This document shows, in pieces, positions 51,087 through 60,419 of a stretch of 64,000 nucleotides of DNA (positions are counted from its first letter, which is position 1; every line of letters begins with the position of its first letter). This DNA is from CBDBUR01 sp965212075 (GTDB lineage: Bacteria > Pseudomonadota > Alphaproteobacteria > JAPOUT01 > G958296285): assembly GCA_965212075.1 (NCBI GenBank), contig OZ243043.1, positions 372,001 through 436,000 on the forward strand. The letters are read 5' to 3'. The notes beneath the pieces were generated by a model. The model saw nothing but the letters and a program-made list of their open reading frames with translations. It had not been told where the DNA came from and did no database searches. A program made the position numbers and the translations under genes.

Positions 51087-53232
51087 ACTGATTGACCGTG
51101 TGCGCGCCTATGATCCGCGCGTGAATGTTGAGCTTTTGAATCGCGCCTATAATTATGGCACGAAAAAACATGGCGACCAGAAGCGTGAATCGGGCGCGCC
51201 TTATTTTTCACATCCTGTAGAAGTGGCGCGCATTTTGGTTGGCATGAAGCTCGATTCGGCGACGATCGCCACCGCGCTGCTTCATGATACGATAGAAGAC
51301 ACCTCCGCGACGCGCGCCGAGATCGCTGAATTGTTTGGCGAGGAGGTCGCAAGCCTCGTTGACGGCCTGACGAAGTTTTCCATTTTGGAGCGCGTCCCTG
51401 AAGAGACGAAGCGCGCGGAAAATTTCAAAAAGCTGCTTTTGGCGATGGCGGGCGATGTGCGCGTGCTTTTGGTCAAGATCGCCGACCGGCTGCATAATAT
51501 GCGCACGCTCAGGCATGTCAGCAATGAAGACAAGCGCCGCCTCATCGCTGAGGAGACGATGGATATTTACGTCCCGCTCGCTGCGCGGATGGGCATGTTT
51601 GAGGTGCGTGAAGAGCTGGAAGATTTGGCGTTTCTTTTTCTCAATCCGCGCGCGCGGCGCGCTGTGCGCGCACGCCTCAAGCCGCTTGTGCGCGAGAAGG
51701 GCGAAGTCCTGCACAATATCGCTGATGAGATAAAGCGCAAATTCGCGCAGCACGGCATTGACGCCGATGTCGGCTGGCGCATGAAAAAACCTTGGTCAAT
51801 TTGGGTCAAGATGGAGCAAAAATCCATCTCGCTGGAGCAGCTCTCCGATCTGATGGGATTTCGGATCATCGTTCGCAATATTGAAGACTGCTATCGCGCG
51901 CTTGGACTCATTCATACCACGTGGCAGAGCATTCCCGGTCGCTTCAAGGATTATGTTTCAACGCCCAAGCCCAATGGCTACCAGTCAATCCACTCCACGA
52001 TCATCGGCCCGAAGCAGCAGAGAATCGAGGTGCAGATTCGCACTGAGCTCATGCATGAGATGGCCGAATATGGCATTGCCTCTCACTGGCGCTATAAGGA
52101 GACCAATGGCAAACATCTGCCCGATCACCCCGAGCTGAATAGGCCGCTGGTCTGGCTGCGGCAGGTCGTCCAGACGCTGGAAGGCGACGATGATGCGGAG
52201 GAATTTCTTGAACACACAAAGATGGAAATGTTCTTGGGGCATATTCTTTGCTCTACGATCAAAGGCCGTCTGATCGTCCTGCCGAAGGGCGCCACGCCGA
52301 TTGATTTTGCCTATGCCGTTCATACCGATATCGGCAATAGCTGCGTGAGTGCCAGAGTCAATGGACAGCACGTCTCGCTGCGCAGCGCGCTCAAGGATGG
52401 CGACGAAGTTGAAATCATCCGCTCCAAAAATGTGGTGCTGTCTCCGGCGTGGGAGGGCATTGTCAAAACCGGCAAAGCGCGCTCGGCGATTCGCCGCGCG
52501 CTGCGTTCGCAGCAAAAGCAGGCGCATCAAAGACTTGGCCGTGAAATTCTTGCGAGCATTTTTCGCATGAATGGCCATCCTGTGGCAGATGAGTCTCTTG
52601 AGCGCGCGCTGGGTCATTTTGAGCTTGAAAGCGTCAGCGACCTTTGCGTCGCCGTTGGGCGCGGACGCATCGCCGCGCGCGATGTTCTGCTCGCCGTTCA
52701 CCCCGAACATGATCCCGAAAAAAAGAGGAAGTGGCACCATGTGCGCTTATTTGGCCGCAAGCGCGATAAAACCGGCATTAAGGTTAAAATTCCCTTCCGC
52801 GGCCCGACCGTCGGCTCGGCGATAGAATTTGCGCCGGGATGTTTTCCAGTGCCCGGAGATCGCATCGTCGGCATTTTGGAAGCCGATAAAGGCATCATCG
52901 TTTATCCGATCGCCGCACCCGCGCTCAGCAAATTTGAAAATCAGCCCGAACGCTGGATTGATCTGAGCTGGGACGTCATTGCTGATCGCAGTTTTTTCCT
53001 CGCGCGAATCAAAGTGATGCTCGCGCATGAAGTCGGCGCGCTGGCCGCCATCACCAAGCTGATCGCCGAATATCAAAGCAACATTGACCATCTTGATCTC
53101 CTTCAGGCTGATCTCAATTTCCGCTCTCTGCGCATGGATATTGAAGTGCATGATTTGAAACATCTCAACGCCATACTCAAGGCGCTTCAGGGGCTGCGCG
53201 TTGTCCATGACGCTCAGCGCGAAGAATGGTAG
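51070..53232 (+). CDS. rel: Bifunctional (p)ppGpp synthetase/hydrolase, RelA/SpoT family
   Basis: This enzyme makes and degrades (p)ppGpp in the stringent response. From ATG 51070 it has 720 residues: HD hydrolase with ALLHDTIEDTSAT (HD at 72-73), synthetase with RFKDYVSTPKPNGYQSIH (the RxKD form of bifunctional enzymes) and EVQIRTELMHEMAEYGIASHW, a TGS domain (ATPIDFAYAVHTDIGNSC), and a C-terminal ACT domain. Both activities appear intact. The upstream in-frame extension lies in rpoZ. It is likely the only long RSH protein, as in most alphaproteobacteria. Confidence 0.95.
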   Translation: MIPQHELIDRVRAYDPRVNVELLNRAYNYGTKKHGDQKRESGAPYFSHPVEVARILVGMKLDSATIATALLHDTIEDTSATRAEIAELFGEEVASLVDGLTKFSILERVPEETKRAENFKKLLLAMAGDVRVLLVKIADRLHNMRTLRHVSNEDKRRLIAEETMDIYVPLAARMGMFEVREELEDLAFLFLNPRARRAVRARLKPLVREKGEVLHNIADEIKRKFAQHGIDADVGWRMKKPWSIWVKMEQKSISLEQLSDLMGFRIIVRNIEDCYRALGLIHTTWQSIPGRFKDYVSTPKPNGYQSIHSTIIGPKQQRIEVQIRTELMHEMAEYGIASHWRYKETNGKHLPDHPELNRPLVWLRQVVQTLEGDDDAEEFLEHTKMEMFLGHILCSTIKGRLIVLPKGATPIDFAYAVHTDIGNSCVSARVNGQHVSLRSALKDGDEVEIIRSKNVVLSPAWEGIVKTGKARSAIRRALRSQQKQAHQRLGREILASIFRMNGHPVADESLERALGHFELESVSDLCVAVGRGRIAARDVLLAVHPEHDPEKKRKWHHVRLFGRKRDKTGIKVKIPFRGPTVGSAIEFAPGCFPVPGDRIVGILEADKGIIVYPIAAPALSKFENQPERWIDLSWDVIADRSFFLARIKVMLAHEVGALAAITKLIAEYQSNIDHLDLLQADLNFRSLRMDIEVHDLKHLNAILKALQGLRVVHDAQREEW

Positions 53233-53273
53233 AGTTCTGTCACCGAATTTGTTCCTGAATGGGGGAGGATAAA

Positions 53274-53819
53274 ATGTTTAAGCGCCGACAGAAGGCAAAT
53301 CGGCTTGCCTCTTGGATTGACTCCGTGCGCGCGTTTTTTTGGCCGCGCGGCGGATGGGCGCGGCTTTGGCGGCAGATCATCTGGCGCATGAACCGCATGC
53401 CGGCTTCGTCGCACGCGCTCGCTTTGGGGTTTGCTTCCGGCGCGTTCATTTCATTTACGCCGCTCTGGGGCTTTCATTTTTTGCTGGCGGCCTTGATCGC
53501 ATGGATATTGCGCGGCAACATTCTCGCGAGCGCTTTGGGCACGGTGGTAGGCAATCCGTTCACCTTCCCGCTGATTTTTTGGGTCAATTATATCGTAGGT
53601 ATGTTTCTTTTGCATGGACGCTGGGTATCGTGGGAAGAGGTTTCGGTGCCGTCTAATCCCGATGAGCTGGCTGATTTGTTTTGGCCGCTGATGGTCGGCT
53701 CGGTTCCGATGGGGCTGTTCGGCGCGGTGGTTTCTTATATGATCGTCTTTTGGATCATTCGCGCTTACCGCGCGCGCAAAAGCAAGCTGCGCAACAGATT
53801 TAACGGAAGCGCGCCGTGA
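53274..53819 (+). CDS. DUF2062 domain membrane protein
   Basis: The 181-residue product has the DUF2062 pattern: ALALGFASGAFISFTPLWGFHF, a second helix with the LRGNILASALGTVVGNPFTF signature, and a third helix near the C-terminus; the ends are basic. The function is unknown. GGGGGAGGA before ATG 53274 decides that start over the ATG at 53259. Its place between rel and pdxJ is conserved in alphaproteobacteria; it overlaps pdxJ by four bases. Confidence 0.85.
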   Translation: MFKRRQKANRLASWIDSVRAFFWPRGGWARLWRQIIWRMNRMPASSHALALGFASGAFISFTPLWGFHFLLAALIAWILRGNILASALGTVVGNPFTFPLIFWVNYIVGMFLLHGRWVSWEEVSVPSNPDELADLFWPLMVGSVPMGLFGAVVSYMIVFWIIRAYRARKSKLRNRFNGSAP

Positions 53820-54541
53820 TCAGATTTTTTGTCAATGTTGACCATGTCGCGACTTTGCGCAATGCGCGCGGCGAGGGGCACCCTGATCTGGTGCGCGCGG
53901 CGCTTTTTGCTGTGCGCTGCGGCGCTGATGGCATCACCGCGCATTTGCGCGAAGACCGGCGGCACATCAAAGATCAAGACTTGCAAAATTTGAAAGATGA
54001 ACTCAACGCGCCATTAAATATGGAAATGGCGCCGCTAGATGAAATGGTTGAGATCGCTTTGCGCCTTCGTCCGGCGGCGAGCATGATGGTGCCCGAAAAG
54101 CGCGAGGAGCTGACAACAGAAGGCGGATTGAATGTTGTGCACGAGAGCGATCGCCTTGCCAAATTGTTGGCATCTTTAAAAGCCGCCGACATTAAGACGA
54201 CGTTGTTTGTTGACCCCGATCAACGGCAAGTTGAAGCGGCGGCACAGATTGGCGCCCAAAGCATTGAGCTGCATACCGGCGCCTATTGCCGCGCCTACGA
54301 AGCCGCGCACATTCAAGAGGTGCAGCGGCAAGAGCAGCTTTTAATTGACGCGGCTTTATTGGGGCGTCAATGCGGCCTTGAGATTCATGCCGGCCATGGG
54401 TTGAGTTTGGCGACATTGCCGCAAATTGCACGCCTGCCGCATCTCGCTGAGGTGAGCATAGGGCATTTTATTTTTGGTGAAGCGATGTTTACCGGTCTGG
54501 CGCATGTCATTTCCAAAATGAAGGATATACTTGCCGCGTGA
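53816..54541 (+). CDS. pdxJ: Pyridoxine 5'-phosphate synthase
   Basis: PdxJ condenses 1-deoxy-xylulose 5-phosphate with 3-amino-2-oxopropyl phosphate to form pyridoxine 5'-phosphate. The 241-residue barrel has FVNVDHVATLRNARGEGHPD at the start, DGITAHLREDRRHI near 41, ELHTGAYCRAY and EIHAGHGLS. It starts with GTG inside the DUF2062 stop and overlaps acpS by four bases. Confidence 0.97.
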   Translation: MIRFFVNVDHVATLRNARGEGHPDLVRAALFAVRCGADGITAHLREDRRHIKDQDLQNLKDELNAPLNMEMAPLDEMVEIALRLRPAASMMVPEKREELTTEGGLNVVHESDRLAKLLASLKAADIKTTLFVDPDQRQVEAAAQIGAQSIELHTGAYCRAYEAAHIQEVQRQEQLLIDAALLGRQCGLEIHAGHGLSLATLPQIARLPHLAEVSIGHFIFGEAMFTGLAHVISKMKDILAA

Positions 54542-54969
54542 TTATCGGGATTGGCAATGACATGATAGATATTCGCCGCATTGAGCGCACGCTTGCGCGG
54601 TTCGGGCGGCGGTTTGAGATGCGTGTTTTTTCGGAAAGCGAACGCGCGCTTGCGCAGCGGCGGCGGCATCCGGCGGCGACCTATGCTAAGCGGTTTGCGG
54701 CCAAAGAGGCGTGTTCAAAAGCGCTAGGCACTGGATTGCGCCAAGGCGTCTTTTGGCGCGATATGCAAGTGGTCAAGCAGCGCTCTGGCGCACCATCTAT
54801 GAAGCTGACCGGCGGCGCGGCCAAGCGGCTTGCAGCGATCGCCAAAGTCGCCGCGCCGCAAGACGCGCAGCTGGTGCCGCAGATTGACGTATCCATCACC
54901 GATGATTATCCGCTTGCGCAGGCCATTGTGATCATTTCCATGAAGCCGCGGAGTGCATCATGCCCCTAA
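54538..54969 (+). CDS. acpS: Holo-[acyl-carrier-protein] synthase
   Basis: AcpS attaches 4'-phosphopantetheine to acyl carrier protein. The 143-residue product has the magnesium-binding GIGNDMIDIRRIERTL at the N-terminus and RFAAKEACSKALGTG near residue 53, and ends with VSITDDYPLAQAIV. GTG start, overlapping pdxJ. It overlaps lepB by 10 bases. Confidence 0.96.
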   Translation: MIIGIGNDMIDIRRIERTLARFGRRFEMRVFSESERALAQRRRHPAATYAKRFAAKEACSKALGTGLRQGVFWRDMQVVKQRSGAPSMKLTGGAAKRLAAIAKVAAPQDAQLVPQIDVSITDDYPLAQAIVIISMKPRSASCP

Positions 54970-55676
54970 TGGCGCGCGTTCAAATCTGGCTGAGCGCTCA
55001 TCACCGCCAGCTAATCACAATCGGTGTTTGGGGGTTTTGGATTCTCATAGCTGTTACCGTGCGCGTGTTTCTGTTTCAACCTTTCAGTATTCCCTCCGGG
55101 TCCATGCTGCCGACTTTGCTGGTTGGCGATCATCTATTTGTCTCAAAATATGCTTATGGCTATTCGCGCTATTCTTTTCCCTTTCAGTCAGGTCCGGTGA
55201 GCGGGCGGCTATTTGCGCGCGACCCGCAGCGCGGCGATGTTGTCGTCTTTCGCCTGCCCAGCGATGACAGTCAGGATTATATTAAGCGCGTCATCGGTCT
55301 GCCGGGCGATCGTGTGCAGGTTCAAAATGGCGAGCTGCTGATCAATGACAAGCGCATCCAGCGCAGATTCGTCGCTGATTATGTTTGGCGCGAATTTCTG
55401 CCTGACAAAGCTGCGCATGAGATTCTTGATCTCGTCAGCGGATCTCTGGGCGACAATAGCCCCTTATTTCTTGTTCCGCGCGGACATATTTTTGTGCTGG
55501 GCGACAACCGCGACAATTCCGCTGATAGCCGCTTTATCGGCTTCGTGCCGATGAACAACATCATTGGCCGCGCTGAAATCATTTATTTTTCTATTGAAAG
55601 CGGCGCGGCATGGTGGCAACCTTGGCAATGGTTTGGACTCATTCGCTGGAGACGCTTCGGAGCTTTTATTCAATGA
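54960..55676 (+). CDS. lepB: Signal peptidase I
   Basis: LepB cleaves signal peptides at the outer face of the inner membrane. The 238-residue product has one N-terminal helix (residues 19-38), the catalytic Ser48 in IPSGSMLPTLLVGD, the general-base Lys109 in DYIKRVIGLPGD, and the GDNRDNSADSR motif near 180. The order acpS-lepB-rnc-era is typical of alphaproteobacteria. Its stop overlaps the rnc start. Confidence 0.97.
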   Translation: MPLMARVQIWLSAHHRQLITIGVWGFWILIAVTVRVFLFQPFSIPSGSMLPTLLVGDHLFVSKYAYGYSRYSFPFQSGPVSGRLFARDPQRGDVVVFRLPSDDSQDYIKRVIGLPGDRVQVQNGELLINDKRIQRRFVADYVWREFLPDKAAHEILDLVSGSLGDNSPLFLVPRGHIFVLGDNRDNSADSRFIGFVPMNNIIGRAEIIYFSIESGAAWWQPWQWFGLIRWRRFGAFIQ

Positions 55677-56383
55677 AACGTCAAAACTCAAAATATGCTG
55701 AATTGCAAAAGCGAATCGGCCATCAATTCAAAGATGAAAATCTTTTAAATCGCGCTTTGGTGCATGCGAGCCTGCGCCCTGTGCACGATGAAGATAATGA
55801 GAAAATGGAATTTATTGGCGATCGCGTGCTTGGTCTTGTCATTGCCGAACATCTTTTTTCTTGGCACGACCTTGCGGTCGGGGAGATGGCGCGCCGTTTG
55901 GGTTATTTGGTGTCGCGCGATGTCTGCGCCGACATCACCCGCAAGCTAGCGCTTTTTGAATATGCGCAGCTTGCAAGCGGCATCCGAAAAGATCCGCAGG
56001 GTCATCTGGCTGTTTATGCCAATATGTGTGAAGCGCTCATCGCTGCCATCTATCTTGATGGCGGGCTTGAGGCCGCGCGCCGTTTCATCAAAGAGTTTTG
56101 GCAGCCCGCTTTGGACGATGACAACTTTGAGAGCTCCAAAAATGCGCTGCAAGAAGCTGTGCAAGCGCGCGGTGCTAGCGCGCCGACCTATAAGGTGATT
56201 TCTCACTCAGGTCCGGATCATGCGCCGACGTTTATTGTTGAAGTGGATGCGCCGCCTCTCGGCATGGCGCGCGGCAAGGGCTCATCACGGCAGAGCGCTG
56301 AAAAAGACGCCGCATGCCAATTGCTCACGCGCGTCGGCAAAGATAGCAAAGATAGCAAAGCCAGCAAAGATAACAGAGATTAA
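55673..56383 (+). CDS. rnc: Ribonuclease III
   Basis: RNase III cuts double-stranded RNA in rRNA processing and mRNA control. From ATG 55673 (ATGA with lepB) it has 236 residues: catalytic signature NEKMEFIGDRVLGLV at 42-56, and a C-terminal double-stranded RNA-binding domain (NALQEAVQARG to GSSRQSAEKDAACQLL). The last 15 residues are a small low-complexity tail of Lys, Asp and Ser built on a short DNA repeat (AAAGATAGC). Confidence 0.95.
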   Translation: MKRQNSKYAELQKRIGHQFKDENLLNRALVHASLRPVHDEDNEKMEFIGDRVLGLVIAEHLFSWHDLAVGEMARRLGYLVSRDVCADITRKLALFEYAQLASGIRKDPQGHLAVYANMCEALIAAIYLDGGLEAARRFIKEFWQPALDDDNFESSKNALQEAVQARGASAPTYKVISHSGPDHAPTFIVEVDAPPLGMARGKGSSRQSAEKDAACQLLTRVGKDSKDSKASKDNRD

Positions 56384-56390
56384 TGCCGCG

Positions 56391-57197
56391 ATGATCGCTT
56401 TGCTGGGCCTGCCCAATGCGGGCAAATCCACTTTGATGAACCGCATCACGGGAGGCCGAAAAATTTCAGCGGTCACGCATAAAGCGCAAACGACTCGGAT
56501 GATTGTTCATGGACGGATTGATCATTTGGATCGGCAATTTATCATCGCCGACACGCCGGGCATGTTCATTCCCAAGATTGATCGCGCTTTATATCAGGCG
56601 GCGTGGAGTGCGGTTCAAGAGGCCGATGGCCTGCTGCTCGTCAGCGATGCCGCAAAATTTGCGCCGGATATCTATCAAAATATCGCCGCCGCGCTCAAGG
56701 ATGAAACTAAGCCCCTGATCGTTGTTTTGAACAAAATTGATATTGCGCCTGAGAAAAAAGTTTTTGCACAGGCGGCTTTGTGGCACGAGCTGATGCCGCA
56801 GGTGCCAATTCTCAAAATTTCCGCGCGGCGCGGCACCGGCTTTGAGCGGCTGAAGCAGCACATTGCGCGCATCAGCCCGCCTTCCGACGCAAAAAGCCAC
56901 GCATTGCCAGAGATGACACAAGAGGTTTTGGCAGCAGAAATCACGCGGGAGAAAATTCTTTTGAACATTCACGACGAATTGCCATGGCAGGCGCAGGTCA
57001 AAACCACTTTGATAGAAAAAAGAAAAGACGCATTGAAAATCACGCAGATGATTACGGTGCCGCATGCGCGGCTCAAGGCGATCTTCATTGGGAAGAGCGG
57101 GCAAAAGCTTAAAAAAATCGGCAGCGCGGCGCGGCAGGATATGAAAAAAACGTTTGGTGTTAATGTTCATCTTTTTTTGGATGTGCAGGTAAAATAG
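56391..57197 (+). CDS. era: GTPase Era
   Basis: Era binds 16S rRNA and assists 30S assembly. The 268-residue product has G1 GLPNAGKST almost at its N-terminus, G2 around KAQTTRM, G3 DTPGM, G4 NKID, and the C-terminal KH domain with IFIGKSGQKLKKIG. ATG 56391, seven bases after rnc, gives an N-terminus a few residues shorter than usual. The frame is open upstream within rnc, and a nearby non-ATG start cannot be excluded. The stop overlaps the recO GTG start. Confidence 0.94.
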   Translation: MIALLGLPNAGKSTLMNRITGGRKISAVTHKAQTTRMIVHGRIDHLDRQFIIADTPGMFIPKIDRALYQAAWSAVQEADGLLLVSDAAKFAPDIYQNIAAALKDETKPLIVVLNKIDIAPEKKVFAQAALWHELMPQVPILKISARRGTGFERLKQHIARISPPSDAKSHALPEMTQEVLAAEITREKILLNIHDELPWQAQVKTTLIEKRKDALKITQMITVPHARLKAIFIGKSGQKLKKIGSAARQDMKKTFGVNVHLFLDVQVK

Positions 57198-57919
57198 TGG
57201 AGTGGCAGGATAAGGGTTTTGTGCTGGCGGCGCGGCGTCATGGCGAGACGAGCCTGATCGTTGACGTGCTCACCGCCCAGCACGGACGCCATGCCGGTTA
57301 TGTGCGCGGGGGTGCTGCGTCAAAGAGATTGCGCGGCATTTTGACGCGCGGCAATCTTGTGGATTTGGTTTGGAAGGCGCGCCTCGCGGAGCATTTGGGC
57401 GCGCTGCGCGTTGAGCTGAACATTGCTCACACGGCGCATTTGATGGATGATGCGCTGGCTTTGGATGCGCTCAACGCTTTATGCGCGCTTGCGGCCATTT
57501 TGCCGGAGCGCGCTCCGGCACCGATGATTTTTGATCTGTTTGGGGAACTGCTCGCGGCTTTGCTGCGGCATGATCTGTGGCCGATTTTGCTCGCGCGCTT
57601 TGAGCTCGTGCTGCTTGCCGAACTGGGCTTCGGGCTGGATTTGACTCAAGCCCGCAGCGCGCACGACAAAAAGATTTTTATTTCAGCATCAGGCGAAGTC
57701 GTCAAAGAAAATATGACGCAAGAGGCGGCCAAAGCTAAAGGGCTGACGCTTCTGCCGCGCTTTTTGGTGGAAGATCTATCACCCACACATCAAGAGATAA
57801 TAGAGGCTTTGCGTTTGACCATGTGGTTTTTGCAACAGCGCGTCTATGAGCCGCGCGGCCAGAATCTGCCCGAAGCGCGGCGGCAGCTCATCAAGAAACT
57901 CAAAAAGCTTAATAGTTAA
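57197..57919 (+). CDS. recO: DNA repair protein RecO
   Basis: RecO anneals DNA and loads RecA with RecF and RecR in gap repair. The 240-residue product starts at GTG with an OB-fold domain (WQDKGFVLAARRHGETSLIV, GHYxG-like AGYVRGGAASKRLRG) followed by a helical C-terminal domain. The usual zinc cysteines are absent, as in some other members. It converges with, and overlaps by 11 bases, the unknown gene on the opposite strand. Confidence 0.93.
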   Translation: MEWQDKGFVLAARRHGETSLIVDVLTAQHGRHAGYVRGGAASKRLRGILTRGNLVDLVWKARLAEHLGALRVELNIAHTAHLMDDALALDALNALCALAAILPERAPAPMIFDLFGELLAALLRHDLWPILLARFELVLLAELGFGLDLTQARSAHDKKIFISASGEVVKENMTQEAAKAKGLTLLPRFLVEDLSPTHQEIIEALRLTMWFLQQRVYEPRGQNLPEARRQLIKKLKKLNS

Positions 57920-58346
57920 ATTTTTGCTGCTGCTCCAACCCCCAAAAGCGGGTGATCAAATAATAAGATTGACCGGGCTTAAATCTTTTGGCCTCAAGCT
58001 TGATTTTGAAATCTTCGTCAATCTCTTCCCAAGGACGCAGCGCGCGCTCAATCAAGATATTGTCGCAATCGCCCTGTGTGCTTGATTGCACGAAGGCGCT
58101 CGTCTCATCCAGCACGAACCAGCGAAAGATCTTGCACACATTTTGCGGCTTGAGGCTCTGGGTGCGTCCCGACGGATTGTTCAGCGTCAAGCGCAGCGGC
58201 AAAGTGAGCTTGCTGCCGCTTTGCTCAATCGGCCCGAGCGTCATCTTCAGACTGATTGCCGCGCCCGCAATCCAGCCAAATTGCACAGCCAGAGCCAAGC
58301 CGCCGACAAGCAGCACCATCACAATCGTTGAGCCCAGCATGCGCAT
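57909..58346 (-). CDS. Unknown one-TM protein at the end of the TRAP operon
   Basis: The 145-residue product has one N-terminal hydrophobic segment (residues 4-33) followed by a polar, probably periplasmic domain of beta-rich character (LTLPLRLTLNNPSG) with two cysteines (NVCKIF and GDCDN) that could form a disulfide. I do not recognise the family. Its ATG overlaps the dctM stop in TGATG, a classic coupling arrangement, so it is expressed with the transporter. Confidence 0.6.
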   Translation of the reverse strand: MRMLGSTIVMVLLVGGLALAVQFGWIAGAAISLKMTLGPIEQSGSKLTLPLRLTLNNPSGRTQSLKPQNVCKIFRWFVLDETSAFVQSSTQGDCDNILIERALRPWEEIDEDFKIKLEAKRFKPGQSYYLITRFWGLEQQQKFNY

Positions 58347-59890
58347 CAGTCAAACAACATCTCAGGCAGCCAAGTTGCGACCGCCGGAAAAAATCCCACC
58401 AGAATCAGCGCTAAAATCTGAAGCCCTACAAAGGGAGCGATTCCGCGATAAATCATCCCCGTTTTCACCGATGGCGGCGCGACGCCGCGCAAATAAAATA
58501 ACGCGAAGCCGAAGGGTGGCGTCAAAAAAGACGTCTGCAAATTGATCGCGATCATCACGCCCAGCCAGATCGGGTCAAAGCCCAAAATTATTAAAATCGG
58601 CGCGACGATCGGCACAACAATAAAGGTGATTTCAATAAAATCCAGCACAAAGCCTAGCAAGAACATCGCCGCCATGACCAGCATGAAGGCGGTCCATGGC
58701 CCTCCCGGCAAAGCAGCCAGCGCGTCGCGCACGAGCGCATCGCCCTCAAGGCCGCGAAACACAAGGCTGAATAATCCCGCGCAAATCAAAATCGCAAACA
58801 CCATTGCGGTCATGCGCGCTGTGCTTTGCAGCGCGTCCGTCATCATGCCCGCGCGCCACAGCACATAAAAAACACGCAAAATGCACGCTGCCAAAAACAT
58901 TGAGATCACAATCGCCGCAAAAGTCATTAGCGAAATATCCGCTTGCTGCATGTTCAAATCTCCGCCCAGCTTGATCACGCCCAGCAGCGCCAGCAGCACC
59001 AATGCGATCCGCACCGGCATTTTTCCTTCTGCCTGCCGCTCTGCCGCGATGAGGCACGCACCCAAAGCACCGATGGCGGCTGCTTCGGTCGGCGTTGCGG
59101 CACCGGCCAAAATTGAACCTAGCACCGCGACGATCAATAAAATCGGCGCAACCAAAATTCGCAAAAACTCTGTCCATGTTTTGCTGGCATGAATTTCAGC
59201 CGGCGGCGGTGCCAGCGATGGCTGGATGTGAGTCCGCACGAGCTGGTAGGTCATATAAAGCCCCGCCAGCATCAAACCCGGAAACAGCGCACCGGCAAAT
59301 AGATCGCCGACGGAAATCGTATCGGGTGCATAATTACCCATATCGGTCTGCGCCTGCGCATAGGCGCTCGCGAGAATGTCGCCTAGCAAAACCAGCAAAA
59401 TGGATGGCGGAATCAAAACCCCCAAAGTGCCCGCCGACGCGATCGTGCCTGTAGACAAAGCGGGATCATAGCCGCGCGCGAGCATGGTCGGCAGCGCCAG
59501 CAAGCCCATCGTCACGACCGTCGCGCCGACAATGCCGGTTGAAGCGGCAAGCAATGTGCTGACAAGCGTCACGGCGAGCGCCATGCCGCCTGCGCGCCGT
59601 CCGAAAAGATCGGCCAGCGTTTGCAGCAAATCCTGCGCTACTTTGGAGCGCTCCAAAATCAGCCCCATGAGAATAAATAGCGGCACGGCAAAGAGCGTCG
59701 CATTGGTCATCGTGCCGAAAATGCGCAACGGCCAGCCAAGCAAAATCGCGAGATCAAAAACGCCGAGCAGCGCGCTCAAAAGCGCAAATAAAAGCGAAAC
59801 ACCCGCCAGCGTGAACGCCACCGGAAATCCCGCCAGCAAAACGCCGCATATCGCAGCAAATAAAGCGATTGCCAAAAACGCCTCAATCAA
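58346..59890 (-). CDS. dctM: TRAP transporter large permease, DctM type
   Basis: DctM is the ion-coupled channel subunit of TRAP uptake systems. From TTG 59890 it has 514 residues and about a dozen hydrophobic helices, with LLAASTGIVGATVVTMGLLA, SAGTLGVLIPPSILLVLLGD and the C-terminal IEITFIVVPIVAPIL and NLQTSFLTPPFGFALFYLRG, all DctM hallmarks. An internal loop of extra helices makes it longer than the classical 425 residues, as in the mannitol/chloroaromatic-type subgroup. The TTG lies in the dctQ stop region. Confidence 0.92.
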   Translation of the reverse strand: MIEAFLAIALFAAICGVLLAGFPVAFTLAGVSLLFALLSALLGVFDLAILLGWPLRIFGTMTNATLFAVPLFILMGLILERSKVAQDLLQTLADLFGRRAGGMALAVTLVSTLLAASTGIVGATVVTMGLLALPTMLARGYDPALSTGTIASAGTLGVLIPPSILLVLLGDILASAYAQAQTDMGNYAPDTISVGDLFAGALFPGLMLAGLYMTYQLVRTHIQPSLAPPPAEIHASKTWTEFLRILVAPILLIVAVLGSILAGAATPTEAAAIGALGACLIAAERQAEGKMPVRIALVLLALLGVIKLGGDLNMQQADISLMTFAAIVISMFLAACILRVFYVLWRAGMMTDALQSTARMTAMVFAILICAGLFSLVFRGLEGDALVRDALAALPGGPWTAFMLVMAAMFLLGFVLDFIEITFIVVPIVAPILIILGFDPIWLGVMIAINLQTSFLTPPFGFALFYLRGVAPPSVKTGMIYRGIAPFVGLQILALILVGFFPAVATWLPEMLFD

Positions 59891-60419
59891 GGCTTGACTC
59901 CCGCGCTTGTGCCAGCACACGCACAGTGCGCACGGCCATAGATAATCCCTGCAAGCCAAGCAGGAGCGCGCTGATCGGAATGATGGTTTTCAGCAAAAAC
60001 ACCGCTTGGATGCCGCCGGTTTCAGGCGAGCCTTCCCAATTCGCCCAAGATAAAGCGGCATAGGGCAGGGAGCTGGCCGCCATCACGACGCATAAAGGCA
60101 GAAGAAAGATCATCGTGCCCGCGAGATCCACCCAAGCTTGTCCGCGCGGCGTCATATTTTGATAGAAAATGTCAACGCGCACATGGCCGCCATGTTGAAG
60201 CGTCCAGCCCAGCGCGAGCATAAACAAAGTGCCGTTCATATAGAGAATCGATTCCTGCAGCCAGAGCGCGCCCAGATTAAACAAAAACAGCGCAAAGATG
60301 ATGAGCGTTTGCACGAAGGCCATCGCCAGCGCGAGCCACGAGATCGCGCGGCCAATATATTCGTTAAGCTGATCAATATAATGCGCCGCGCGCGCGGCTT
60401 GCGTGATCACCAAGTGCAT
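59883..60419 (-). CDS. dctQ: TRAP transporter small permease, DctQ type
   Basis: DctQ is the four-helix small membrane subunit. The 178-residue product has helices at about 22-48, 51-68 (with LFMLALGWTLQHGGHVRVDI, a DctQ-typical stretch), 95-120 and 137-160. It begins directly after the dctP stop and overlaps dctM by eight bases. Confidence 0.9.
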   Translation of the reverse strand: MHLVITQAARAAHYIDQLNEYIGRAISWLALAMAFVQTLIIFALFLFNLGALWLQESILYMNGTLFMLALGWTLQHGGHVRVDIFYQNMTPRGQAWVDLAGTMIFLLPLCVVMAASSLPYAALSWANWEGSPETGGIQAVFLLKTIIPISALLLGLQGLSMAVRTVRVLAQARESSLD

